From assembly GCF_003259745.1 (NCBI RefSeq), contig NZ_QLMC01000010.1, forward strand, positions 1-64,000: DNA of 64,000 nucleotides. Reading direction: 5' to 3'. Numbering within the stretch: position 1 is the first letter of the stretch; the number at the start of each line of letters is the position of its first letter. This document shows, in pieces, positions 1 through 9,300 of the stretch. Both the position numbers and the translations under genes were made by a program. This stretch comes from Larkinella arboricola. Its GTDB lineage: Bacteria > Bacteroidota > Bacteroidia > Cytophagales > Spirosomataceae. The notes beneath the pieces were generated by a model. The model saw only the letters and a program-made list of their open reading frames with translations, was not told the origin of the DNA and made no database searches.

Positions 1-511
1 ATTCAGGATTAGGCTATCTGTCCCCTTTTGAATTCAATAATGGTTCATTACAAAACGTGGCTTAAAAATTTGTCCAGTTTTCTGTTGCAAGTCCAGTATG
101 GGGGTTCTTCTTCCAACAGGATACTGTTGGAAGAAGAACCCCCATACAAACCGTCATTTTTTCAATCAAAACAACTCCGAAAGCGGGCGGCACCCCAAGC
201 GATAGGCCGAGGACGCTCCATGGTAATTTACAGGCAAGACAAAAGTAGCCCAACAGGTTGGTTGACAGTGCGTGAAATTGCACAAGAAGCGCCCCCTAAA
301 ACAGATTAATCCATCCTTTCATACTAGTCATAACCTGATACTTAAACTCTAAAACTAGTCACTTGGCGTGTAAATATGTCTCGTTGGAAGAGTGCCGGCA
401 GTTGCGATGCGCTGGTGAAGTATCTGGAGAAAAGCACATCTATGAGGTTTCTTTCGTCTCAAGCGGGAGTCTTTTGCAAGAATGGGATGAGTCGGTTGCT
501 AATGCTATCGG
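1..511. other. Gene-poor left edge
   Basis: I see no supportable gene here. Open frames across it give low-complexity or unrelated peptides, and one of them simply runs through the perfect hairpin at 96-147. A 49-codon frame beginning at 377 does not resemble a family I know. Together with the remnants that follow up to 2.7 kb this looks like decayed or rearranged DNA. Confidence 0.5.
96..147. repeat. Perfect 24-bp inverted repeat with GATA loop
   Basis: The left arm at 96-119 is exactly reverse-complementary to the right arm at 124-147, with the four bases GATA between them. The arms contain a run of five G/C and the motif TTCTTCTTCCAAC. No T-run follows on either side, so it is not a standard intrinsic terminator. 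It could be a recombination or mobile-element end, or a very stable RNA hairpin. Confidence 0.9.
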
Positions 512-835
512 GTGATTGGCTGTAGCCACCGCAGATTGTTTAGCGTTAAGCAGGGTGCTTTCAGCGTAATACTTGTTTCGGTAGTACAACGTGCCCGGAC
601 ATTGACCCAGCTTCAGACCAGTTTGGGAGCCAGTGCTATTCGTTTACCGGCCGATCAACGAAAGCGTCTGGATGAGGTAAGTGCCATTGCAATGGGCTAT
701 CCTTACGAACTGTTGGCCACACAGTTCAGAAAAAATATTGAGCCATTGGTCGCTGAAAGTATTCAGCCACTAAACCTTCAACGTGAGACAAGAAGTGCCT
801 TTATGGATTGCCTCACGACAACGCCAGTCGGATAA
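512..835 (+). pseudogene. Aldo/keto reductase C-terminal remnant
   Basis: The frame from about 575 to 740 reads ARTLTQLQTSLGASAIRLP and then an LDEVS...GYPYELL stretch. This matches the last part of aldo/keto reductases, where a GARTLEQLEDNLGAL-type segment lines the NADPH pocket and is followed by LD-VS-----GFPHDFL. The roughly 250 residues that should precede it, with the catalytic Tyr, Lys and His, are absent. Residues just before the match (VSVVQR in place of a PIIGxR-type strand) are already unlike the family. I read it as the tail of a deleted gene. A short functional protein is unlikely. Confidence 0.6.
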
Positions 836-999
836 TGAACCGGAAATTAACCCTGAATCGTCCTAACATCGAATGCTTAGGCGGGCCAATGGGATTTGGG
901 TGTTAAGAATAAGAGCCTAGCCAAAAATAGTTTACCAGAATGCACTTAAGTGAATTTAGCCTATTTCATTCCTGCCGAAGTTTGCCAAAAACAACTGAT

Positions 1000-1490
1000 A
1001 TGGGACTCTCTAATTTAGGTATTTTTCACACAGCCATTGGTATCATCGCCATCCTTGCTGCACTCGTAGCATTTGTACAGTACGGCAAAATAATTTGACA
1101 CGACTATCCGGGAAACTTTATTTTTATGGCACGGTCATTACTTCATTAACTGCCTTAGGGCTTTCTAAGAATGGCGGCTTTAATCCCGGGCATATTTTTT
1201 CACTGTTTATTTTGGTGTTAGTTGTCATCGCTTTTTTCCTTTCTCTTCGAAAGAAAGGAAACTACAGAGCCCGGTATTTGGAAAACTTTTTTTTGTCTTT
1301 CAGCTTTTTTCTATCCCTGGTCCCGACCGTCAACGAGACCTTTACTCGTATTCCGATCGGGCATCCATGGGCTAAAAGTGTCACGGATCCGGTAATTAGT
1401 AATACTTTGCTGGTACTTTTACTGCTGTTTGTTGCTGGCTCAGTTTACCAATTTAGAAAGCAACGAAAAGTTAATAAAATGCTTCCATAA
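1000..1490 (+). pseudogene. Small multi-pass membrane protein gene, frameshifted
   Basis: An ATG at 1000 opens a frame beginning MGLSNLGIFHTAIGIIAIL, one membrane helix ending in VQYGK, that stops at 1096-1098. A second frame starting immediately before the stop (TTG at 1095) continues with LSGKLYFYGTVITSLTALGL and three more hydrophobic helices, ending in a basic tail. Joining the two with one added base in the AATTTG stretch (for example T3 to T4) gives one continuous protein of about 163 residues with four likely helices. The two pieces read as one domain, so I call it a single gene broken by a one-base deletion or a sequencing indel. I do not recognise its function. Reinitiation at the TTG is the alternative. 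Confidence 0.6.
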
Positions 1491-1700
1491 CTAATTCGAA
1501 AGAAACACGCCTTCTATAGAGCGAGATAAAATAAGTCATACTTTTTTAACCTTCCTGTTGAAGGAAAATGAGCCTGTTTCCAAATTAAACGCATCGTTAG
1601 AAAAGTTGCTGGTTTATTTCATTTCGTTGAAAGGAAATTGCGGCTGCTTGAATGGCGCTGACTTAAGGAGAATAGACCGTTTACTAGCTAGACTTTTAAA

Positions 1701-2309
1701 ATGAATACAGATGCCTCAACCTATTTACAAGCTATATTAACTCCCTTTGCCGGACTAACGCCAGAAGAGGTTTCGGTAAGCCTCCCCTTCTGGCGCAAGC
1801 GGCATATCCGTAAAGGGGATTTTTATAACATGCAGAACTTTGTTTGTCGGGATTTAGGCATTGTTGTAAAGGGTATTTTCAGGGTGTATTACTGCGATCC
1901 AACCACGAATGAAAAGAAAAATATGTTCTTCTTTTCGGAGGATCAGTTCATTGTTTCGTTTCGCAGCTTCCTTTACCAGTGCCCCTGCGTCTATTATATT
2001 GAGGCTTTGGAAAATGCCGACGTTTTGTATATATCATATCAGGATTTGCAGAACTTATACCAGAGCCATAAATCCTGGGAGCGTTTTGGAAGAATGTTAG
2101 CTGAACACTTTTTTCATCAATCGCAAGGACGGACCGAATATCTCTTGTTATTCAACCACGAAAACCGCTATTTGAACTTATTAAAAGAACATCCCAAGAT
2201 TGTCGAACGAATAGCCGCTTTTCATATTGCTTCTTACTTAGGAGTAAAAAATCAATCACTGAGCCGAATCAAGAAGCGGATACAGAGGCACAGTATTACC
2301 CTGAAATAG
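1701..2309 (+). CDS. Crp/Fnr-like transcriptional regulator
   Basis: A 202-residue protein with the layout of Bacteroidota Crp-type regulators. Residues about 25-115 form a cyclic-nucleotide-binding-like beta-roll: a KGDFYNMQ start, a VVKGIFRVYY strand, then FFFSEDQFIVSF. A long dimerisation helix follows (about 115-150). The C-terminal HTH is at about 170-200, with the recognition helix in VKNQSLSRIKKRIQ. The canonical cAMP-contact Arg/Glu set is not obvious, so the ligand is unknown. The gene stands alone between two remnants, so no target can be inferred from context. In Bacteroidota such proteins often control nearby oxidoreductases or transporters, and the aldo/keto reductase remnant upstream may be a former neighbour. 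Confidence 0.8.
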   Translation: MNTDASTYLQAILTPFAGLTPEEVSVSLPFWRKRHIRKGDFYNMQNFVCRDLGIVVKGIFRVYYCDPTTNEKKNMFFFSEDQFIVSFRSFLYQCPCVYYIEALENADVLYISYQDLQNLYQSHKSWERFGRMLAEHFFHQSQGRTEYLLLFNHENRYLNLLKEHPKIVERIAAFHIASYLGVKNQSLSRIKKRIQRHSITLK

Positions 2310-2329
2310 CCTGATACCCCTGAGGTCAA

Positions 2330-2694
2330 CGGGTTACGCCAGACTCAAACCCCTACAACCTGACACTAGGTCCTGATGGGGATTTATTAATTGTCGATGC
2401 GGGGCTACTGCCGTGGTGCACCGGAAGAAAACGGACGGAAGCCTGAGCATCTTCGCGACGTTTCCCGATGAGACCAACCCGAGCTTTCCAGCGGTGGGGC
2501 CGCCCACGACCGATGCAGTTCTAACGGGTATTGTCTACGACGGTACGCATTTTCGGATGAGTACGCTGACAAGTTTTCCCTTCCCGGCGGGGCGGTCTAA
2601 AATTTACCAGGAGAGTACAACCGGTGCTGTACCCTTATTGAAAGATGGCTTTTCGGGCCAAAACAACTCTACTTCCATGTTTTCAGAATGGTGA
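2330..2694 (+). pseudogene. ScyD/ScyE-type beta-propeller remnant, frameshifted
   Basis: From about 2339 one frame reads DSNPYNLTLGPDGDLLIVDAG, then the match moves to another frame at 2404 (ATAVVHRKKTDG, then SIFATFPDETNPSFPAVGPP). Adding one G to the GGGG run at 2401-2404 restores a single frame. The sequence fits the NHL-like repeats of ScyD/ScyE family secreted proteins. Both ends of the family (normally over 300 residues, with a signal peptide) are missing, and the C-terminus runs into unrelated sequence. It is a gene fragment and no activity is expected. Confidence 0.55.
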
Positions 2695-2802
2695 AACGAG
2701 GCCAGTCGTCTTTGTTGGAGGGGAGGGGGAATTATCCACCCATCGCACGGCTTTTTAAAGGGAAGCTACGCTGCATCGGGTCAAAAATTGCATCTTTGGC
2801 GT

Positions 2803-3477
2803 ATGAAACTGTTACTGGTTGAAGATGAGGTCAGCGTGGCTTCGTTTATCCGCAAAGGCGTGGAAAGCGAAGGCTACGAAATTGAGGTGGCGTATGACGG
2901 CCTGATGGGACAGCGGCTGGTGGATCAAAACCCGTATGACGTTATCATTCTGGATGTCAACCTGCCCCATCTCAACGGTTTTGAGCTGTGTGCCCACATC
3001 AAACGGGGGGCGCCCCGGCAACCGGTATTGATGCTGACGGCCCTGGATAGTTTAGCCGACAAGGAGAGTGGTTTTGGGGCGGGGGCGGACGATTACCTGG
3101 TCAAACCCTTCGAGTTTCGGGAGTTGATTCTACGGGTGAAGGCCCTGGCCCGGCGAAACAGCGCCTTCATGGGCCTGAAAACCGTCTTGAAGCTGGCCGA
3201 CCTGGAACTGGACACGGAAGGCCGCCGGGTGACCCGCGCCGGACAGTATATTGAGCTGACCGCCCGGGAATACGCCCTGCTGGAATACCTGTTGGTTAAT
3301 CAGGGCCGAATTGTTAGCCGGGTCGACATTGCCGAAAAAGTCTGGGATCTGCACTTTGACACCAATACCAACGTCATTGACGTGTATATTAATTACCTGC
3401 GGAAGAAAATCGACAAGAACTTCGAACCCAAACTGTTGCACACCGTCGTGGGGATGGGCTACGTTTTACGGGAGTAA
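2803..3477 (+). CDS. OmpR-family response regulator
   Basis: A 225-residue DNA-binding response regulator. The receiver domain covers residues 1-115, with the acidic pocket VEDE at 6-9, the phospho-acceptor Asp51 in VIILDVN, a conserved Thr in LTALD and the Lys in LVKPFEF. The winged-helix output domain is at about 130-225 (ELTAREYALLEYLL, then NVIDVYINYLRKKID). I start at the ATG at 2803 because MKLLLVEDE is the normal family N-terminus; an in-frame TTG five codons earlier is less likely. The kinase gene starts 2 bases after the stop, so the two are co-transcribed. The likely target is the tolC-RND operon immediately downstream, which is preceded by four phased repeats of the kind this family binds. 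Confidence 0.95.
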   Translation: MKLLLVEDEVSVASFIRKGVESEGYEIEVAYDGLMGQRLVDQNPYDVIILDVNLPHLNGFELCAHIKRGAPRQPVLMLTALDSLADKESGFGAGADDYLVKPFEFRELILRVKALARRNSAFMGLKTVLKLADLELDTEGRRVTRAGQYIELTAREYALLEYLLVNQGRIVSRVDIAEKVWDLHFDTNTNVIDVYINYLRKKIDKNFEPKLLHTVVGMGYVLRE

Positions 3478-3479
3478 TC

Positions 3480-4889
3480 ATGCAGATAAAACACAAGCTC
3501 ATCCTGTGGTTTGCCTCGCTGGTTGCCGTTATTCTGCTTATTTTCTCGGTCTATGTCTACAGCACCTACACCACGTTTCGCCAGCGGGCCATTGAAGACC
3601 GGCTTGAGCGCAAGGCCCGGGTCACCGAACAACTCCTAACCTTGCAAGGAACGGTGGCCGGTAGCGTAATTACGTCCATGCCCGAGCAGGTGGAATGGGT
3701 CTACTCACCGACCGATAGTTTAATTTACGCCAGCCAGGATACCAATGATTTTGTACCGGACCGGGAATTTCGCGACCGTGTCCGGCGCCAGCGGCTGATT
3801 CGGTTCAATTACACCAGTCCGGGCCATATCTACCCCAAAGACGGTGTAGCGCTCACCTACCCCGGGCAGGCCCCCTCCCCCGATGGCCGGGAGTACGTTG
3901 CCATTGTAACGGCTTACGACCAGGATGGCTACCAGCGCCAGAAACAGCTCCGGGATTTGTTTATGCTGGGCAACGCCCTGGCCATTGGTCTGGTCATCCT
4001 GGCGGGGTACCTCTTCTCGCGGCAGGCACTCAGCCCGCTGGTGCACCTGATCCGTCAGATTAACGCGCCACCCACCGGCGCGTCGCCGTTTCGCCTTCGC
4101 ACAGAGAACCCCGGCGATGAAGTGGGCGTGCTGGCACAGGCGTTCAACGACTTGCTCGACCGGCAGGAACGACTGGTGGAAAACCAGCGGTCGTTTATTG
4201 CCCAGGCCTCCCACGAGCTTCGCACCCCATTGACCACCATCAAAGGCTGGCTGGAAACCTCCATGACCTACGATTCGGACCCTGACAGCCTCAAGCGGGG
4301 CATGGCCCAGGCCGTAACGGAACTGGACAAACTGACCACCTTGTCCAATGGCCTGCTGCAACTGGCTCGCATTGAGGAAGTGGATGCCCGGATTGATCGC
4401 CAGCCGCTGGAGCTGCTGGAAGTGGTACTTGATGCCGCGGATACACTTGGGCAACAACGCCCCGGTCAAACCCTCAGCGTTCAGGTAAGCGATGGCATCC
4501 TGGAGCAACCCACTCCCATCACCCTGCTCGGAAACGCCTACCTGCTACGAACGGCGCTGCTGAACCTGCTGGATAATGCGGTCAAGTATTCCGGTGAGAA
4601 ACCGGTTTTGCTCTCGGTCGACATGCACACGGATCAACGGGTTTGTATCCGGATTGAGGACCAGGGTATTGGCCTGAAACCCAGTGAAGAAGAACGGGTT
4701 TTCCTGCCCCTGGTTCGCGGCACAAACGTGGCTTCGATCGAAGGGTTTGGCATCGGGCTCACCCTCGCCCAGCGCATTGTTACCCTGCACGGGGGTGTAC
4801 TGCGGTTGCAAGCCCGTCAGGAGGGGGGCACAACCGCCGAGGTAACGCTGCCCCTGCCCGCTGATCCGGCCAGCTCTAATGTATTCTAA
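3480..4889 (+). CDS. Sensor histidine kinase
   Basis: A 469-residue inner-membrane kinase, partner of the response regulator 2 bases upstream. It has a first transmembrane helix at about 9-29 (LILWFASLVAVILLIFSVYV), a periplasmic sensor region of about 130 residues, and a second helix near 160-180 (LGNALAIGLVILAGYLF). A HAMP linker follows to about residue 225, then the HisKA box SHELRTPLTTIKGW with His245. The HATPase domain has N-box LLNLLDNAVKYS, G1 IEDQGIGL and G2 GFGIGLTLAQRI. All catalytic boxes are intact. The sensed signal is not evident; the context points to envelope stress or a toxic substrate of the adjacent efflux pump, such as metal or drug. The 3' end of the gene contains the first two repeats of the putative regulator site. 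Confidence 0.95.
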   Translation: MQIKHKLILWFASLVAVILLIFSVYVYSTYTTFRQRAIEDRLERKARVTEQLLTLQGTVAGSVITSMPEQVEWVYSPTDSLIYASQDTNDFVPDREFRDRVRRQRLIRFNYTSPGHIYPKDGVALTYPGQAPSPDGREYVAIVTAYDQDGYQRQKQLRDLFMLGNALAIGLVILAGYLFSRQALSPLVHLIRQINAPPTGASPFRLRTENPGDEVGVLAQAFNDLLDRQERLVENQRSFIAQASHELRTPLTTIKGWLETSMTYDSDPDSLKRGMAQAVTELDKLTTLSNGLLQLARIEEVDARIDRQPLELLEVVLDAADTLGQQRPGQTLSVQVSDGILEQPTPITLLGNAYLLRTALLNLLDNAVKYSGEKPVLLSVDMHTDQRVCIRIEDQGIGLKPSEEERVFLPLVRGTNVASIEGFGIGLTLAQRIVTLHGGVLRLQARQEGGTTAEVTLPLPADPASSNVF

Positions 4890-4912
4890 TTTGGCTCTAA
4901 TTTGGTTCTAAT
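4874..4912 (+). promoter_or_regulatory. Four phased TCTAAT direct repeats (response-regulator site)
   Basis: The heptamer (C/T)TCTAAT begins at 4874, 4884, 4895 and 4906, i.e. with 10, 11 and 11 base spacing, and two copies are followed by TTGG. One-helical-turn direct repeats are the usual binding format of OmpR/PhoB-type regulators, and one is encoded at 2803-3477. The array overlaps the end of the kinase gene and lies directly before the candidate promoter of tolC. Assignment to this regulator is an inference. Confidence 0.6.
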
Positions 4913-4929
4913 CTCCCCCGGTAGTTTTG
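4901..4929 (+). promoter_or_regulatory. Candidate promoter of the tolC-RND operon
   Basis: TAGTTTTG at 4922-4929 matches the Bacteroidetes -7 element TAnnTTTG, and TTTG at 4901-4904 can serve as the -33 element (17-base spacer, slightly short). The -33 part overlaps the last of the phased repeats, as expected for an activated promoter. Confidence 0.4.
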
Positions 4930-4953
4930 CCTTCATTCCTTTACCTGGAAGAC

Positions 4954-6375
4954 ATGCTAACCGGAATAAAACAATATAGCTGGATTTTAACCCTGTGGGT
5001 AGGCTGCTGGCCGGGCCTGGTTCGGGCGCAGCCACCCACTCCCAACCGACTTACCCTAACCCAGGCGTTGGAGCTTGCCCAAACCAACTACCCGAGTCTG
5101 CGCAGCAAACTGGCCAACATTCGGGCCGCCGAAGCCGACCAACAGGGGGTACACCAGTCCTTTCTGCCACAGGCCGGGGTGCAGGCCCAGTTGCTCAACG
5201 CCACGTCCAATCAGGTCCGTGGGGCTTACGTTTCCAATGGTGGCCTGCTCCTTCCCATTTCCGGTGTGCGGACCGATGATTTTAGCGGCAAGTCCGCCTG
5301 GACCAGCGGAACTTCCCTCGTTATCGACTGGGAGGCCATTACATTCGGCCGGCGGCAAGTTCGGCGAAATCAGGCCCAACTGATGATCCAGCAGGCGCAG
5401 GCTGATTTCGAAGGGGAGGTGTTTACCCATCAGGTAAAAGTGTGTGATGCCTACCTTTTAGCGCTCAATGCCCAGAAGTCCGTGGCCCTGCAAACCGTCA
5501 ACCTGGAAAGGGCACAGGCGCTGCAAACCATTATCCGAGCCAGCACCGAGGGCGGGCTGCGTCCGGGAATCGACAGTGCCGTGGCCAACACGGAAGTAGC
5601 CCGGGCGCGCTTGCAGGTGCTCGAAAGTCAACAGATTGCCCAGCAGCAGGTGTTGCGGCTCACCGAACTGGTGGGGCAGCCTAATCCGGTGGTGCAACTG
5701 GACTCATTAGGATTCTACGATCAATTACCGGTGCTGGCAATAACACCCACCACGGGCAGTTTGCACCCCCAGTTACGGGCTTTTCAGAAAGGTCTTGATC
5801 TTAGTCAGGCGAATCTGGACGGTTTAAAAGCAGCGACCCTGCCCTCGATTTCGCTGCTCGGGTCGCTACAGGGCCGGGGCTCGGGCATTGGCAAAAGTCC
5901 CCAGGCCGATGGCACTTTTTCGATTGATCCCACCCTGGGAGCCGGTTTACCCCTGCGGTCTTTCAACTACATTGTGGGCCTAACGGCCATCTGGCGACCC
6001 AGCGACCTGTTGCGCACCAAATACGCCCTGACGGCCCAGCGGGAACGCATCAACGCCCTTCAACAACAGTACAACCAACAAACGCTGGCCCTAAAAACCG
6101 CCGACCAGAATGCCACGCTTCAACTGGAACTGGCGCAGTTAAGAGCCCAGCAGGCACCGCTCCAACTGGATGCTGCCCGGCAAGCCTACGGCCAGGCGCA
6201 GGCCCGGTATGAATCGGGCCTCGACAACATCCTGACCCTGACCCAGGCCACCGCGCTACTCAACCGCGCCGAAGTCGATCAGGCGCTGACCACCAACAGC
6301 GTCTGGCGGGCGCTGCTGCTCCGGGCGGCCACCGCTGGTGATCTGGGTTCTTTTTTACAACAACTGCCCCGCTAA
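4954..6375 (+). CDS. TolC-family outer-membrane efflux protein
   Basis: A 473-residue outer-membrane channel of a tripartite efflux system. I take the ATG at 4954, which gives a clean signal peptide (MLTGIKQYSWILTLWVGCW, cleaved near VRA-QPP); a TTG 27 bases upstream would spoil it. The mature part has the two internally repeated OEP halves, rich in Ala, Gln and Leu, with long coiled-coil helices (for example NIRAAEADQQGVHQ and the C-terminal QARYESGLDNILTLTQA). The RND pump gene starts 10 bases after the stop and the adaptor follows it, so the three genes form one operon. The protein should bridge the pump/adaptor to the outside. Substrate is not readable from sequence. Confidence 0.92.
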   Translation: MLTGIKQYSWILTLWVGCWPGLVRAQPPTPNRLTLTQALELAQTNYPSLRSKLANIRAAEADQQGVHQSFLPQAGVQAQLLNATSNQVRGAYVSNGGLLLPISGVRTDDFSGKSAWTSGTSLVIDWEAITFGRRQVRRNQAQLMIQQAQADFEGEVFTHQVKVCDAYLLALNAQKSVALQTVNLERAQALQTIIRASTEGGLRPGIDSAVANTEVARARLQVLESQQIAQQQVLRLTELVGQPNPVVQLDSLGFYDQLPVLAITPTTGSLHPQLRAFQKGLDLSQANLDGLKAATLPSISLLGSLQGRGSGIGKSPQADGTFSIDPTLGAGLPLRSFNYIVGLTAIWRPSDLLRTKYALTAQRERINALQQQYNQQTLALKTADQNATLQLELAQLRAQQAPLQLDAARQAYGQAQARYESGLDNILTLTQATALLNRAEVDQALTTNSVWRALLLRAATAGDLGSFLQQLPR

Positions 6376-6385
6376 CCCAACCCCT

Positions 6386-9300
6386 ATGCTGAAAACTGCC
6401 TTAGCTAAACCCATTACGGTCATCGTCGCGCTGCTGGGCGTGGTGGTCTTTGCCGTGCTGGCCCTGCTGAAAATACCGGTGGATATTTTCCCCGGCCTGA
6501 ACCTACCCACGATCTACATTGCCCAACCCTACGGCGGCATGACCCCCGCCCAGATGGAAGGCTTTATCGCCACCCGCTACCAGAACCAGTTGCTGTATGT
6601 ATCGGGTATCAAGGCGGTCGAGGTAAAAAACATTCAGGGGCTTTGTCTGGTCAAGTGTACGTTTTACGAAGACGTCAACATGGCGCAGGTTTCCGGCGAA
6701 GTGGCCAATCAGGTTAGTCGGGTGATGAATTACCTGCCGCCCGGTACGGTCCCGCCCACGGTGGTGCGCTTCGATGCATCGAGTCTGCCGGTGGGTCAAT
6801 TGGTGTTCAGCAGCCGCCGGGCTTCGCTGGGGGAAATGCAGGACCTGGCCTCCACCCGGATTCGGCCCCTGTTTTCGCAGATTCCGGGCGCTTCGGCTCC
6901 GCCCCCGTTTGGCGGAAACGAGCGGACCGTGGTGGTGCGCGTATCGCCCGAACGCATGCGCAGTTACGAACTGACGCCCGATGAGATTGTGCAGGCGGTG
7001 GTAAAAAACAACCAGATCTCCCCCGCCGGTAGCGTGCGGATTGGCGACTATACGGTTATGACCCCCAGCAATACCGTGCTCGACAAAGTAGACGAATTCA
7101 TGGACGTGCCGCTGCGCAAAGGCGTGGGTCCAACGGTATTTTTGCGCGATGTCGCCACGGTCGAAGATGCCACCGACGTGCCGGTGGGCTACGCGCTGGT
7201 CAATGGGAAGCGGTCAGTGTATATTCCGGTGACCAAGACCGCCGATGCGTCCACCATGAGCGTGGTAAATGCGCTAAAAGGCAAACTCTCCGAAATGCAG
7301 GCGCTTTTGCCGGACGATGTGCAGCTTTCCTATGAGTTTGACCAGTCGAAATACGTCACGCAGGCCGTCCACAGCCTGGGGGTTGAAGGGGGCCTGGGAG
7401 CGGTGTTAACCGGCCTGATGGTGCTGTTGTTTCTGGGCGACTGGCGCAGTTCGCTGATTGTGATTCTGACGATCCCGGTTTCCATTCTGGCAGCCATCCT
7501 GCTCCTCAACCTGTCGGGTCAGACCATCAACATCATGACGCTTTCGGGGCTGGCGCTGGCCATCGGAATTTTGGTTGACCAGGCCACGGTTGTGATTGAA
7601 AACATTCACCAGCACCTGGAGATGGGCAAGCCTAGAGCCAGGGCCATTCTGGATGCCTGCCAGGAAGTGGCGTTTCCGCTGCTGCTGATCACCTTGTGTA
7701 TTTTGGCCGTTTTCGCCCCGGCCTTTCTGATGCACGGGGTACCGCGGGGCATGTTCCTGCCCCTATCGCTGGCCGTTGGCTTCTCGATTATCGTCTCTTA
7801 TTTGCTTTCCCAAACCTTCGTGCCGGTCGTCTCCAACTGGTGGCTGAAAGGACATGACCATCCGGCCCCCCACGATCTGAGTATTCTGCCGGATTTGGAT
7901 AACAAAAAAGAAATCCGGCAGGAGGTCTACGAGAACCAGCATCCCGCCAAGGTAAGCGGCTTTGAACGGTTTAAGCTGGGGTATCTACATCTGTTGGATG
8001 GTCTACTGGTGCGCCGGGGCCTGGTAATGATCGGTTACGGACTGCTCTGCGCCGTCTTAATTGGAATCGGTTTTACGCAGATTGGTCAGGATATGATGCC
8101 CCGGCAAAACCACGCCCGCCAATTTCAGGTCCGGATTGTGGGACCTCAGGGCCTGCGCATCGAACGGACCGAAGAGCTTACCAAGCAGGTCATCCGGCAG
8201 ATTGCCGATCTGGTCGGTGCCAAAAATGTAGCCATTTCCTCCGCTTTTGTCGGTATGACGCCCTCCAGCTACGGCACCAGCGCCCTGTACGTGTTTAACG
8301 CCGGGCCCCACGAAGCCGTCTTGCAGGTGAATCTCTCGGATACTTACGAAGTTCGTTCGTTGGATGCCCTAAAGGAACAGATTCGACAGCGTGTGCGGCA
8401 AAAGCTGCCCCATGTGCGGCTGTCGTTCGAGCCCATCGACTTAACCGATAAGATCATGAGCCAGGGGGCCCAGACACCGATCGAAATTCTGGTGGGTGGC
8501 AAAGACCTGGCGGAAGGCCAGCACTACGCCAACCGGCTGCTTGCCCGGCTGCGGGAAATTCCCTACCTGCGGGACTTAAGGATTAACCAACCGCTGAGTT
8601 ACCCGACGGTGCAAATCCAGGTAGACCGGGAGCGGGCCGCCCAATTGGGCCTGAGCACCGATGAGATTGCCAAATCGTTGGTGGCCGCTACCTCATCCAG
8701 TCGCTTCACGGCCAAAAATCTCTGGCTTGATCAATCCAAGGGCTTTGCCTACCAGGTGCAGATTGAGCTGGAGCAGGAGCACATGAAGTCGGTGGCCGAC
8801 ATTCAAAGTATTCCGTTGGTTAAGGGCCAGCTCCGGCCTACCCTGGGTGACGTGGCCACCATCCGCCCCGTCAACGTGCCCGGGCAGTACGACCGCATCG
8901 GCCCCCGGCGCATCATCACCGTTTCGGCCAACATTCACAACCAGGACCTGGGTACGGCTACGCGGGATGTGCAGGCCGCTATCAATCTGGCAGGCGATCC
9001 GCCGAAAGGTTCGGTAGTCGAGTTGCGGGGGCTGGCGCAGTTGCTACAGGAGACGCTCAGCAGCCTCCAGTTCGGGTTGGGGTTGGCCATCGTGGTCATT
9101 TTCCTGCTGCTGGCGGCCAATTATCAATCCTTTAAAGTGGCCGGGGTGGTGTTGGTCAGCGTACCGGCCGTTTTGGCGGGTTCGCTAACCCTGCTGCTGC
9201 TAACCGGTCAGACTCTGAATCTGCAATCATACATGGGCATCATTATGTCTGTTGGCGTCTCGGTGGCCAACGCCCTGTTGCTGGTCACCAACGCGGAGAG

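Noticed and set aside
28-309. 93-codon open frame on the plus strand
   Set aside because: It runs through the perfect hairpin at 96-147 and shows no domain or plausible composition.
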